From: Rhizopus arrhizus
Lineage: Eukaryota; Mucoromycota; Mucoromycetes; Mucorales; Rhizopodaceae
NCBI GenBank assembly: GCA_024220505.1
Contig: JAKZZE010000029.1
Location: 248,001 to 312,000, forward strand
Length of the DNA: 64,000 nt
Reading direction: 5' to 3'
Positions 35,671 through 47,706 of this stretch are shown one piece after another. The position numbers and the translations under genes are program-made. The notes below the pieces were generated by a model. That model saw only the letters and a list, made by a program, of their open reading frames with translations. It did not search any database and was not told where the DNA came from. Every line of letters starts with the position of its first letter. Position 1 is the stretch's first letter.

Positions 35671-38278
35671 ATGGCCGGTACAAAAAGAAAAGCAGAAATG
35701 GAAATTCCAATCATGGATGAAAATGATTTATTAAAAATCACACCTCTCGGCTCTGGTAATGAAGTAGGCCGTTCTTCAATTTTAATGGAGTATAAAGGAA
35801 AAACAATCTTGGTAAGTAGATCTTTTAAAATTTACAAATGTCATTTCTCTTTATAATAAAAAGAAAAAAAAAAAGCTTTTTTATACGAGAATATGTTTTA
35901 ATTTGCTTTGTTTTTATTTTTGTTTGTGCTTTTTTCAATCGTAGCTTGATGCTGGTATTCACCCTGCCTATAACGGATTGGCTTCACTTCCTTTCTTTGA
36001 TGAGATGGATCCTGCTAGTATTGATGTCTTATTGGTCACTCAGTATGTAACTGTTTTATCTACAACAGCAAATGTCTGACATTGTCTTTTTTTTTAAAAA
36101 AATAGCTTCCATGTAGATCACGCAGCTTCAGTTCCCTACTTGATGGAAAAGGTATGCAGAGTAATATTCAACACGGTCGATATTGATTTTATTGTATAGA
36201 CAACCTTTAAAGGTCGTGTATTTATGACACATCCAACCAAAGCTATTTTCAAATGGTTATTAAGTGATTACTTGCGTGTGAGTCATATTGGAGAAGAAGA
36301 CCAACTTTATACTGAAGAAGACTTGCTCAACTCATTTCATCGCATTGAAGCCATTGATTACCATCAACAAGTCGAAGTAGAAGGTATTAAATTCACTGCC
36401 TATAATGCCGGTCACGTACTTGGTGCTGCCATGTTTTTGATTGAGATCGCTGGTGTAAAAGTGTTATATACAGGCGATTATTCAAGAGAAGAGGATCGTC
36501 ACTTGATGGCAGCGGAGAAACCAGAGGGATCAGTTGATGTCTTGATTACAGAAAGTACATATGGTGTTCAAAGCCATGAACCTCGTATAGCAAAAGAAAC
36601 TCGATTTACATGTAAGTAGGCAAAAAAAAAGGCGGCTGTACTTATTTTTATTCACTATTTTTGTATAGCTCTTGTTCATAATATCGTGACTCGTGGAGGT
36701 CGATGTTTAATGCCTGTGTTTGCTTTGGGTCGTGCTCAAGAATTATTGCTGATTTTGGATGAGTTTTGGGAAGCACATCCAGAATTGGACAGTATTCCTA
36801 TTTATTATGCTTCTAGTCTAGCCAAGCGATGTATGGCAGTATATCAAACTTATATCAACATGATGAATGCACGTATTCGTAAACAATTTGCGATATCCAA
36901 TCCTTTTGTCTTTAAACATATTAGCAATTTGAAAAACGTTGAACAATTTGAAGATTCAGGTCCATGCGTCATGATGGCAAGTCCTGGTATGCTCCAAGTA
37001 AGGAAAAATAAAGTGAAAAAAAAAGAGAGATTGGCTAAAAAAAGTATTTAGAATGGTTTATCAAGAGAACTGTTTGAGCGCTGGGCACCTGATAAAAAGA
37101 ATGGTTTGGTTATCACTGGTTATTGTGTAGAAAATACATTAGCAAGAGTAAGAAAAGAAAAAGATTACTTGTGCTGTAGTTTTTATTGATAATGACTATG
37201 TAGCAAGCAATGAATGAACCTTCGGACTTTCAGGCTATGGATGGTCGTAAAGTGCCTTTGAAGATGTCTGTAGACTATATATCGTTCTCTGCGCACGTCG
37301 ATTTTACACAAAACAGTAAATTTATTGATGAGGTCAAGGCGCCTCACGTTGTAAGTATATCTTAACATTAAAGGGGAACACTTTTCTTATATAAAACCGT
37401 ACCAACATAGATCCTTGTGCATGGAGAAGCTAATGCAATGTACCGTTTGAAATCAGCTTTGCAAAGCAAATATTCTGAAAAGGAAGAGAATGTTACTATC
37501 TATACACCCAAGAATTGTGATACAGTCAAGTTACATTTCCGTGGAGAAAAGATGGCAAAAGTAAAAGAGAAACCCAATATATTCAACTTGAATTAAAATG
37601 CATTTGAATAGACTATTGGTCGTTTAGCAGCCAAATATCCTACAGAAAATCAAGCATTGAATGGCGTTTTACTTGTCAAGGATTTCCAACTGAATATCAT
37701 GAGCCCTGAAGACTTGAACGAATTGGGTGGATTGATTACGACTGTGATTACCCAGCGACAGGTTGTTCCTTTCAATGCAGGCATTGGATTATTAAAATGG
37801 CAGCTTGAAATGGTGTTTGGTACAATAAAAGAAACAGAACTTTCAAAGGAAAAGGATGGGCAAGAGGGAACTACATTCAGAGTTTTTGATACGGTGGACG
37901 TCAAGAAATTAGCATCGGGTCCTAATCATGTCACACTAGAATGGATAGGAAATGCTATGAATGACATGGTAGCAGATTCGGTATTGGCTATCATTTTGGC
38001 AATTGATAGCTCTCCTGCAAGTGTGAAAGGTAAATATAGTAAGGATAAAGAAAGATTATTTATTAAAACTTAATATTATAGTGAGTTCACAGCGTTGCTC
38101 TCATGATCATGGTATAAAAGAAGAAGGTATAAAAGAAGAAGGCATTAAGGAAGAAGGCATTAAGGAAGAAGGTATACACATCAAAGAGGACATAACAGAA
38201 GGTGAAAAAGAAGAGTACGTAAAAAATGAAGGCTTAAAAAATGAAGGCTTAAAAGAAGAAGATATAGCCTCAAAATAA
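35671..38278 (+). CDS. YSH1: Ysh1/CPSF-73 pre-mRNA 3'-end endonuclease
   Basis: Zinc-dependent nuclease that cuts pre-mRNA before polyadenylation, inside the cleavage and polyadenylation factor. Ten exons (35671-35811, 35945-36042, 36106-36151, 36200-36611, 36669-36997, 37052-37147, 37204-37350, 37411-37560, 37612-38029, 38082-38278) give 677 aa. The metallo-beta-lactamase and beta-CASP motifs are all present: LDAGIHP, HFHVDHAA at residues 80-85, [38 protein letters not shown] and VHGEANAM. The C-terminal CPSF-73 domain follows. The last exon encodes an unusual charged tail with four 15-base repeats coding G-I-K-E-E, absent from the human and yeast proteins as far as I recall. No catalytic residue is missing. 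Confidence 0.95.
38111..38170 (+). repeat. 15-bp tandem repeat coding GIKEE in the YSH1 tail
   Basis: Four 15-base units, two of type ggtataaaagaagaa and two of type ggcattaaggaagaa. Third-position changes keep the peptide G-I-K-E-E identical. Each unit carries I-K-E-E, a match to the SUMO acceptor consensus (hydrophobic-K-x-E). Further matches follow downstream: IKED, VKNE, LKNE and LKEE. Confidence 0.85.
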
Positions 38279-40472
38279 TGATAAAATGAGTGACAATTTT
38301 TAATTAAAATAAAAGTTTGTTGTAGTAAATAAATAAATTCTACTTGAATGAATGAAAAATGTTCCATGTCAAGCGAGAGGTGTATCTTGAGAATAAGAGT
38401 ATGAAAAAGAAGTTAAGATGATCAGCGTGTATAAACGTTGTTTTGTCATGTTATTAAACCGCTGTTTTCTATTGCATAAATGTATTAATCATACAGTCAA
38501 TTTGTAGAGCAAGGGTTGATATAGATTAAAAGAATAGTTAAGATAATAATGGCGGGCACAAAGAGCAATTGCTCGGTGATAAATCGGCCAATGGAAATAT
38601 TAGGTGGACTGTATCACATAATTAACCATCGTCCAAATTCATCTACAGATATCAAAGCAGGATCCAGAAAATATCGTAAGAAATGAGCAAATATGAAAGT
38701 TCACAAACCTGATAGAAGAGAATGCATGCGTAAATTCACCTTTCTAAACCGTCTGTTTCTCTGAATTGCTCACAAACAGATGCTCAAAGCTCAATAAATT
38801 GAGACAGAACAGGCAGTAGCGAAAAGTAACCGTACCGGGTTGAAGTGAAAGCAATTATTGAGTGGCAGTTTTCAAAATTATAATGCTCGAGCTTCCTCTG
38901 GAGTGATTGGGCTCGGAAATCTTTCTACTTGATGGATACAGTGATTTGTATTCTTGACAGAGGTAGGGAATTCCTTGAAGCTCATCAGGTTATAGTGAAG
39001 CATACAAAGGCATTTTATGAATTGCGATTGCTTTATAGGACATATAGTTTTATCAGGTTATTGCTGTAAAATCGAAATAAAAAGATTTTTATTTATATTA
39101 CTCATAAACATGCACTTAATGCCTACATCATGAGCGGTTTGATTACAAGCGAGATGAAAGAAACATTTTTATTTGACGATGATACAAGTTTGCCTTAATC
39201 GATGATCATATCATTCTACATAGCAGTAGTCTCAGAATAGGAAAGGTTGGACTGTAGAGATGATGAGTTGTCAACCTACACTTCGATACCTGTCTTATGT
39301 TCTTCACCGGACAACGCTGTTGGAGCTGACTGTGATGACTCGTTAATGGACGTGGTGTCCTTGGACGTCATGATCGTAGTGATGGGATTGGTTATTCGCT
39401 TTGGGCTCATAGCAGTAAACGAAACAAATTTGAGATATTGATTGGTTAACAAGGCAGAAAATAAATGACGGCGACACATGTGGAATAATGGGGTATAAGC
39501 TTGCGAGGTTTCTTTGAAAGATTGTATTAAGTATAAGCTATAGTGGTACGTCCTGCTTATCCTGATTTAAACACTCTTGTCAAGAATGATACTTTGGACG
39601 GTTGATAAACCCAACGACCTTTTTCATGATAAAAGCGAAAGGAATGCAACACGTTTTTTTCAAACAATGTGAAAACTCACTTCTTCAATTACGGCATGGT
39701 ATATATTATCGTGAGCGATCAGCGATTAGCTTTAGGAAAGACATACAAGGCTGTACGTAGATTGGATATTCAGAGCTTTACTATAGGCTAGCATTGTGTT
39801 TTACATGAAGTATAACTCCAATTATACTTATTTTTATTGTGGAATCTTCCAGAAGTAGCTCTTCCTTTATGGAAGGCAAAGTAAGCAGACAGTTGTGAGC
39901 AGATTTATGTATTGAATAGAGCGTTATACGAGGAAGAGCAAGCGTCCTTCAGCATTCACATTTAAAACGGTCTTTGGAGATCTATTTATATTTTATAGTC
40001 CTCTGAAAGCTAATTCAGATAATTATATTAATTCCTCCTGTTCTTGGTTAAGACACGAATATCAGCAGTATATTGATATTAAATAAGTATCATAAAATTT
40101 AGATGGACTTTCTTGTGTTGAGTCGTATTTAAAAGAATGCTGCCAGCTAAATATCCATGTTTATGAAACGTGAGGTTTATAATGGATGAATCTATATTCA
40201 GTAGTTTGAGCTCCAGATTTGTAAAGAAGCATGTATGCTGAAATAAAGACGTTTGGAGCTACAGGCAGAATCTAAGTCTGTTGGTAAGGTTGGATAGACT
40301 GTTGTTGGAGTTTAGGACTCCCTATGTCCAGTTTAAAGTCGGAAGAGTCATCTTGGACCCAAATAAAAATAAATGCATTACATCTGTGAGAGCTCCGCAG
40401 AAAGAAAAGTATTTTAAATGAGCGCTTGTCAATTTTTTTTTACCATTTTCTTTTGAAACAATTCTTACATTA
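38279..40472. other. Intergenic with possible decayed gene on the minus strand
   Basis: No intact gene. Minus-strand fragments look protein-like: 39476-39276 encodes a Ser/Thr-rich stretch with MSPKRITNPITTIMTSKDTT; 38981-38875 starts MSFKEFPTSVKNTNHC; and 38690-38492 encodes FLDPALISVDEFGRW, an in-frame TGA, then FITEQLLFVPAIIILTILL, which looks like a C-terminal membrane anchor. They may be remnants of one membrane-protein gene. A plus-strand fragment near 39542-39605 is also protein-like. The last 150 bases should contain the RSM22 promoter. Confidence 0.35.
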
Positions 40473-42138
40473 ATGGCTACAAAACGTATCTTGACTCGTT
40501 TGATTAAGCGAAACTACTCGACAACAGAGCGCGCCATTATCTTAAACCAAGAACAACTCCAATCGCTTGATCTTGATTCAAAAAAGTACCTATAGTAATT
40601 AACCTGTCAATTCACCTTATTCACCCATTCATTATAGTGATTTTTTGGTTCAAGAGATCCCTTTAGGATCGGTCGAGACACCATTCACAAGAGGCTCAGA
40701 GGAAGCTAAATTTGGAAGAAAACGTATTGGTTGTGTAGAATTGCCTTCGTCGCTTATCAGCGGTGTGAATGCTTTAATTGATCAGCAACAAGATAAACGT
40801 TTGATCCGAACCGATGCTCTTCGATTATATGACGCATTACGATCAACAGCAGGGAAGGCTGGTGCTGAACCACACAAGATCGCTTTTGGACCAAGGGAAT
40901 CAGTAGCCTACGCAGCAGGTGTTATGTCGTCTAATTATGCAGCTATATATAACGTCTTGAGTGAGGTGCGTGAGAGAATATCTGATTTTAAACCTACTTC
41001 GATGCTTGACTTTGGTACAGGCCCTGGTACAGCCATTTGGTAATAAGAATATTTGAAAAGAAAACAAAATTCATCTTTAATTGTTAGGGCTACAAAGGAA
41101 TTGTTTAAAATAGAGTCGTGTACAGGTATTGACTTATCAGAAGATATGTTGAATGTGGCAGAACAATTAGAACGTAAGATTAAAATAGAAAGGGGAAGAA
41201 AAAGCTAAAATATATTTGTTATAGAATCAACAAAACCAGAAACAGACAAACCTATAGAATTTAAGCGATACCTTACCTATAATCCAACGGTACGATACAA
41301 ATACAATAAATAGCTAGTGATTAATGAATGTATACGGCAGGTACCCAAATCAGATCTTGTGATAAGTGCATTTACACTTGGAGACATTGCATCAGAAGCA
41401 CTACAAAAATCAGCTGTAGAACAGCTTTGGGCTCAAACAGGCGACATTTTGGTTTGATAAAGTTTACTATTGAACAATCAAAGAGACTTACATTTATCAT
41501 AGATCTTGATGGATCGAGGTACACCAACAGGATTCACAAATATTGCCAAGGCAAGACAATGGATTTTGGAAGGAAAAGAAGGACATGTTGTAGCTCCTGT
41601 AAGTAAACAACAAGAAAGTTCCGCTAACAATATTATTTATCTGTTTCTATGTGTAGTGCTCACACGATAAACCTTGCCCTATGCTATTTTCACCAGAAGC
41701 TAAGCCTAATTCAATGTGGTGTCACTATTCCCAAAGAGTACAGCGTCCACCATTTTTAATGAAGACAAAGCATTCAAAAATGAATACAGAAGATGCAAAG
41801 TATAGCTATGTTGTCTTTCGCAAGGGGCCTCGACCTAGTGTTAAAGAGGGATCATTGGAGACGCAGGCGTACAATTGGTCAAGGTTAGTACAGCCGCCTT
41901 TAAAAAAGAATAAGCATGTTGTCTTGGATACATGCTCAAAAGAAGGTAAAGTTTTTATGTGGATGCTTATAGTGATTACTGATGTCTATTTGTAGGTGAA
42001 ATTCAACGTATTGTTATTCCTAAATCGCAAGGCAAAGTGCCTTACAGAGATGCAAGAAAAGCAACATGGGGAGATTTGTTTCCCCATGAATCAAAAAATA
42101 AAGTGGTCACTCGAATGAGTCAAGGCTCTGTACAATAA
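40473..42138 (+). CDS. RSM22: Rsm22/METTL17-type mitochondrial ribosome assembly factor
   Basis: Mitochondrial methyltransferase-like protein needed to build the small mitoribosomal subunit. Eight exons (40473-40585, 40638-41039, 41088-41173, 41225-41289, 41341-41451, 41503-41598, 41657-41945, 41996-42138) give 434 aa. The N terminus (MATKRILTRLIKRNYSTTE) is a typical matrix-targeting signal. A Rossmann-type SAM-binding motif is seen as MLDFGTGPGTAIWATKE, followed by GIDLSEDML. Later come CSHDKPCP, MWCHYSQRVQRPPF and DTCSKEG, the four-cysteine set thought to hold an iron-sulfur cluster in METTL17, and the tail PKSQGKVPYRDARKATWGDL. All introns are short GT-AG. No break was found. Confidence 0.92.
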
Positions 42139-42920
42139 AGTAAATTAATCTATCTTTTAAAGATAAAGGTTGTAGTAATATTATGATTTCAACTCAATCT
42201 AAAATTCTGTTTCATCATTGCTTATGCTTTCAGTAAGCATTTAAAAGGCTAACTCATAAAGGGTTCATTTGATATACAGTGGTATGCAAAACCATTTTTT
42301 AATAGCAAACTATTGTATGTGATTGATCTTACTAGTAAATAAAGCGTTTTAACGTATTCAAGTATTGCCCTGAACTTTACATAAAAAGGAAACCAAAAGT
42401 AGTGTTTTGAACTCAGTATTCAATAAACATGCTCAATGTAACACATTTCAATAAACCCAACTTGCTTTTTTATATGAAAAAAGGGAGACAAAAGTAAAGT
42501 AAAAGAGAGGAAGGAGGAGAAGAAGAGGACTGGGAGGTAGAAAAATAAAATAAAGATTAATGTAGGCTAAACAAGTAGCACGCGTCCTTATAACAAAAAG
42601 AAAAGAAAAAAGTCTGAGACCCTTTGTAGGGGGGGAGTAATTGTTGTCTCTCTTATTAAATAGAAAATGACCTTTTATAACACAGATGTGTACAATTTAG
42701 ATACATTTATTGATAAAAATGTTATATCTTTTAATGAAAACAACAAGGGCTTCGAGTACAGACACATTGACGTACCTGTGAAACCATCTCTGACTGACTA
42801 CTAATTTGGAATAACTGCTCCTGAACATCCACACATTCACATTTATAATAAATATATTTATATTTCCTATCTTTTTTCTCTCTCTCTCTCTCTCTCTCTT
42901 AAACAACTTTTTTTCTATCA
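42139..42920. other. Intergenic; Hsp70-like gene promoter
   Basis: No gene seen. Contains a purine-rich stretch near 42479-42535, a short G run near 42629-42635 and a CT repeat at about 42880-42898 immediately before the Hsp70-like start. The CT repeat is a plausible core-promoter or leader element, since a similar tract precedes the zinc-finger gene. Confidence 0.4.
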
Positions 42921-45125
42921 ATGGATATACCACCTTTTGATTCATCAGATTATTCTTACGTTATTGGCATAGGTCTATATTTTATAAGCAGAAAATGATA
43001 CAAGATATCTAATACTAATAATAGATTTTGGAACTACTTTTTCTGGTTGCTGCTATGCTTTTTCAAAAGACGGAAATGATGAAATCATTGATATCACAAA
43101 ATGGTTAGCACAATATATAAAATGATAGCCTTTTTTTATTATTAATCCATCTCGATAGGCCTAAGCAACAAAATGTATATCCAAAAACACCCACCCTTTC
43201 ACTTTACCGCAACGGCTCCACCAAGTTAGTTGCCTGGGGCCAAGAAGCCAAAAAGACAGCCATGAAAAGAAACAATAATGACCAACTGCTCAGTCGATTC
43301 AAACTTCAATTAGATGAGAACCTCAATCTAGCGCCATTACCCAACGGTCTCACTGCCCTGGAGGCCATCACCGACTACCTCGAAGCATTCCATACTCACG
43401 TCTGCAAGGACCTTCAAAGAGGATTTGCCAACAACTATGATCAAAGCAAGTTTCGATACTGTCTCACTGTACCCGCGATGTGGAGTGATCAGGCCAAGGC
43501 CACCATGAGAGAGGCTGCGATTCGAGCCAATATCATCAATCGGTGGGACCATCCAAGTCGGTTGATGCTCATTAGTGAACCTGAAGCAGCCGCTCTTTAT
43601 TGTGAGAAGAAGTGTGACCAATTCAACCTGGGTCATGGTCAACGTTTTTTGATATGTGATGCTGGTGGAGGAACAGTTGATTTGATTGTATTTGAAATTG
43701 ATGATTCGGGTGAAAGAAGAGCGTTGAAGGAGGTCACAAAAGGTTCGGGTGATTCATGTGGTTCGACATTTTTAGATATTCGAATGAGAGAATACTTGAA
43801 AGATAGATTTTATCATCATGGCAAGATTAGTGATACAGCTATGGAGTCAATGATGGAAACATTCATTGACACAATTAAGGTAAGGAGAGAGAGAGAAGAA
43901 AAAATAACAAAGAGAAAGTGTGTATATAAAAAAAAGAGAGAGAGACAAAGAGGCACTATAAAATGTCTCCCTGATCTAACTTCTTTTTTTTTTTTCTCTC
44001 TTTCTCCTTATTTAGCCTGAATTCGATGGTGATGAGGATCAATATTTAGCGTTACCAGCAGCATTAGGTATTGAAGGCGCTGATGATCCAGATGCTGGTA
44101 TTGAGGATGGTACCCTTCATATCCCTTGCCACGAGTTACGTCAACGCGTTTTTGAACCTGTTATCAATCAAGTTATTGATTTGATCGAAGATCAAGTACA
44201 ACAGTCCAAGACCAAGTTGGATGCTATTTTCTTGGTAGGTGGCTTTGGTCAATCCACTTATCTTTATCGACGTGTTCTTGCCGAATTTCAATCACGCGTA
44301 GGATTCATTGGTGTACCACCTCGTGGTGAACTAGCCGTGGTACGTGGTGCGGTCTATTTTGGTTTGAACCCTCGTATGGTGACCGAACGTGTCTCTAGAC
44401 GTACTTATGGCTTGGAGACTCGTATGGTCTTTGATCCTCGTTATGATCCACCTGAGCAGTGTATCAAGGGCGATGACAATCGATTGTTTTGTAAACAAAG
44501 ATTCAGTGTTTATGTACAGAAAGGACAATCTATTAATGCTGACTATTGTGTATCCAAGAACTTTATGATCGCTTATCCAAATGATACTGATACAGGTAAT
44601 TAAATAGTTTTATGTGCTTTACACATAACTAAATAGTAGCTATGAATAGATCTATTTGCTTATGATGGAGATGAAACTGTTCCTCGACTGACAACACATC
44701 CACAAGTATTTAAAGTAGCCAGGTTTCCAATCAAAATGCCAAAGTTTTCTGATGTTCAAAAAGGTCAACCAGTCTTTATGACAATTAAAATGTACTTTGG
44801 TCAAACAGAAATCAAAATTGAAGCTCACATTCGTGACCGAACGTTCACATTCACTTCAGCGTTTGAAACAATGGAGAAAGAAATGATGCATTCATTAAAT
44901 ACACAAACCAATCTGCTATCAATCAAACCAGATGATGCTCCCTTTTATCAAGCTAATAATACATCAGGATCCAACCTGTCTTCTCGTCCACCTTCTTCTA
45001 GGGATTTAGCTTATAAGAAGGAAGAGGATAATACCTTTAATGATGGTGATTCTAGACATTCTTCAACATTAAATAAGGAAAGTTCAAGGAAATTATTTGG
45101 TATTAAATTTGGAAGAAAACGATAA
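42921..45125 (+). CDS. HSPA12-like Hsp70-family ATPase
   Basis: Divergent Hsp70 relative of 635 aa. Exons 42921-42972, 43025-43103, 43159-43879, 44016-44595 and 44650-45125. The actin-like ATPase fold shows phosphate-1 IGIDFGTTFSGCCYA near residue 16, a phosphate-2-like DAGGGTVDL near 212 and the adenosine-motif-like FLVGGFGQSTYL near 358. In place of a canonical peptide-binding domain and EEVD tail it has a C-terminal beta-rich region and a Ser-rich, basic end (KLFGIKFGRKR). This matches the HSPA12A/B-like group, expanded in many fungi, whose clients are mostly unknown. The fourth intron of 54 bases and the third of 136 bases keep frame. A true cytosolic Hsp70 (SSA) can be excluded from the missing substrate domain. 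Confidence 0.85.
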
Positions 45126-45300
45126 ATTTTTATAAATACTTTAATTCCCTCACGCTAAAATACTTACTTAATAAAACAGTACAATCATTCTACATCTCCT
45201 TTTCTTTTACTTTCTCCATCACATAAACATAAACAATTAAAAAAAAGAGGGGTGGGAAGGCTCCTGCCGTCTTCCCTGGACCGTTGTGTATCTTTATTAT

Positions 45301-45864
45301 TTAAGCAGATTCTAAGACGTTACGTTCAGAAACGTAAATACCGTCCAAAAACTTACGGATATCCTTGTTCTTGACAAGACAAGATTGTTGAATATCAGCA
45401 GCAGATTGAGAGACAGCTTCCAAAGAGTTACCAGTCAAGAGGAGTTCATCCTTTTGAGCCTTGGAGGCCTCGACCTTGACACCTTCACGCATGGTGACGT
45501 TGAAAACAACCTTTTGACCCAAGAAGTTACGGATTTCGACAGCGTTACCTTGATCGTTGATGATTACGTTGATGGGAAAGTGAGCATAAACATAACGCAT
45601 CTTGTATTGGAAACCCTTGGTGACACCAACAATCATGTTGTTAATCAAAGAGCGGACGGTACGGATACAAGCAACATGCTTACGGAGACCGTGGTGAACA
45701 ACAAAGCGAATCTTTTTGCCAACAACAGTGATCTCAATAGCCAAGTGACGCAAGTTCTTGGTCAATACACCACGAGGACCTTCAACAGTGATTTGACGGG
45801 ACTTGATGTTGACCTTGACACCTTCAGGGATTTCGAGTTCGTCTTGCTTGTAAATGTCTTTCAT
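45301..45864 (-). CDS. RPL9: 60S ribosomal protein L9 / uL6
   Basis: Large-subunit protein uL6, bound near the sarcin-ricin loop. Intronless in this window, with 187 aa, close to the family's 190. Family signatures are [27 protein letters not shown], a central [12 protein letters not shown] and the C-terminal [16 protein letters not shown]. The ATG at 45864 gives the expected M-K-D-I start. A short ATCC repeat lies just upstream in its leader. The equally long open frame on the opposite strand is a shadow of this gene's codon bias. It faces the kinase gene across a 325-base divergent region. Confidence 0.96.
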   Translation of the reverse strand: MKDIYKQDELEIPEGVKVNIKSRQITVEGPRGVLTKNLRHLAIEITVVGKKIRFVVHHGLRKHVACIRTVRSLINNMIVGVTKGFQYKMRYVYAHFPINVIINDQGNAVEIRNFLGQKVVFNVTMREGVKVEASKAQKDELLLTGNSLEAVSQSAADIQQSCLVKNKDIRKFLDGIYVSERNVLESA

Positions 45865-46189
45865 GGCTGTTTTTATTGAATGAGTGATAAAGGATGGATG
45901 GATGTTTATTTATTTTACCAAATGGATGTACACAAAAATTGAGGGCTGCTCAAGAAGAAAGGAAAGAGTTACTTTTTGTGGAAAATAGGAGGAAATCTGA
46001 AAACAGGGTTCATTCTCTGGAACAGTCCGATCCGGAAATTTGCTACATGAATGATGAAATGGCTTTAGACTAATGCTGAGATTAAAAAATAAAATATCCC
46101 AAGTTGAAAAAAGTAATGCAACATCAAATTATCTTTTCTTTTCCTTTCACCCTTTTCTCTTTTCTTTTTCAAAATTAACATATTCACAA
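45865..46189. promoter_or_regulatory. Divergent promoter between RPL9 and the Hal4-like kinase
   Basis: 325 bases between opposing start codons. A GGAT repeat (ATCC on the RPL9 strand) lies at 45892-45904, within 45 bases of the RPL9 ATG. The kinase side has a pyrimidine-rich run at 46130-46170 just before the start. No TATA box is evident. Confidence 0.5.
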
Positions 46190-47706
46190 ATGACAGTCGT
46201 TTCAAAAGCACAAAAAGAAGATACAAATTGGAATAGCATTGGATCAGAGCAAATCATATCGCCTCCAACTGAATCATTGAATGGAATCTCTATTAAAGAG
46301 CAAAGTCGAATGAACTCCCTATTCTCAACAAATAGCAACATTGATCGATCAAGAATGACTCCTGCAGAAGAAGAAGAGGAAGAAGAAACACCAACGATGG
46401 TTAACAACGATACGACAAGAAGAACGAGTATAGATACCCGTAGTCTCAAAAGCTCAGAGTCTGGTAATAACGATACATCATCACCTCGTCACCGATTGAG
46501 TCGTTCTATCGGTAGTTTCATCGCAAGCCCAGCCTCATGGACTAAAAAGCATTTCCACTCGATTGATGTTCACTCACCTTCTAACAACGTACCCAAATTG
46601 CACGAGAAGTATGGTGAATATATTAAGCCGACAAAAAAGTCAGACGCAAAGGGAACAGGAGCGACCAATCGAAATAACATCGGAAGTGGCGCAACAGCTG
46701 TCATACGTCTTGTCAGGTCACCCAAGGATAAAAGTATCTTGGCAGTCAAAGAATTTAGAAAGAAGGCAAAAGATGAGGACGAAAAAGAATACTTGAAGCG
46801 TATGCATAGTGAATATTGTATCAGCAAAACTGCTAGTGGTCATCCTCATGTGGTTGAAACGATAGATTTGGTTGTGGATGAATATAATCGATGGTGTACT
46901 GTAATGGAATACGTAAGTAATTTTCTATTTTTTTCTTTTCTTTTAATATTCATCTCGTGATATAATAGTGTGAAGGCGGCGATCTATTTAACCTTCTGTA
47001 TGAGAAATCATCTTTACCAGTCGGAGAATGCGATTGCCTATTCAAGCAACTTCTGTTGGGATTACAACACCTTCATCATCTTGGTATCGCTCACAGGGAC
47101 ATCAAGCCTGAAAATTTAATATTGACTAAAGGTGGCACTTTAAAGATTGCCGATTTTGGTGTTGCAGATGTTGTCCAGACCTGCTTTGAAAAAGAATCGC
47201 ACGTCTGTCGCAAGTGGTGCGGATCAGAGCCCTTTTGGTCACCGGAAATCTGGACGCTCAAGAACCATGAGGAAGGATATGATGGCCAAGCACTCGATAT
47301 CTGGAGTGCGTCGATCACCTATTTTTGTATTCGCTATCAAAAGCTGCCCTTTGAAGCTGCTTTTTATACAGGTAAACCATCTTCTTCGCCTCCTCCAGGA
47401 GCCATCGCTGGTTCGCCTGCTTCTGTTGCTGCTTCCGCCGTTGATGGAGGTGATATAGTTTATGGAAGTTATATTGAGCAGCGCACCATGAATGAAGATC
47501 CGGCAGATTGTCGATTTTGGGATAATTTCCATTTAGAGACACCGAAAGTAAAGAAATGCTTGGCTGGTATGATGGATCCTAATCCCAAGACTCGATGGAA
47601 AATTGATCAAGTATTGGAGTCCGAGTGGATGCAGGATGTAGAACTATGTGATGATGGTGCATTATCTAATGGCTGGAGACATTATCACTGCTTATCCTCT
47701 AATTAA
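46190..47706 (+). CDS. Hal4/Sat4-type fungal serine/threonine kinase
   Basis: 486-aa kinase of the fungal Npr1/Hal4/Hal5 group, which in yeast controls plasma-membrane transporter stability and potassium uptake. Two exons, 46190-46912 and 46969-47706, with a 56-base intron after VMEY. The first 160 residues are Ser/Thr-rich with an acidic run EEEEEEE. The kinase domain begins near 164 with IGSGATAVIRLV, and then has VAVKEF-like ILAVKEFRKK, the AHRDIKPENL loop near 282, DFGVADV near 303, and the CRKWCGSEPFWSPEIW activation segment with the GSEP and SPE-type ends found in this group. A Ser/Pro/Ala-rich insert lies between subdomains X and XI. The ATG at 46190 is the first after the pyrimidine leader. 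The exact yeast counterpart (Hal4/Sat4, Hal5 or Npr1) is not settled. Confidence 0.85.

Noticed and set aside
45385..45879. 164-codon open frame antisense to uL6
   Set aside because: Shadow of RPL9 codon bias, no independent support.
46147..46449. Minus-strand Ser-rich frame opposite the kinase N terminus
   Set aside because: Mirror of an acidic and Ser-rich coding stretch.
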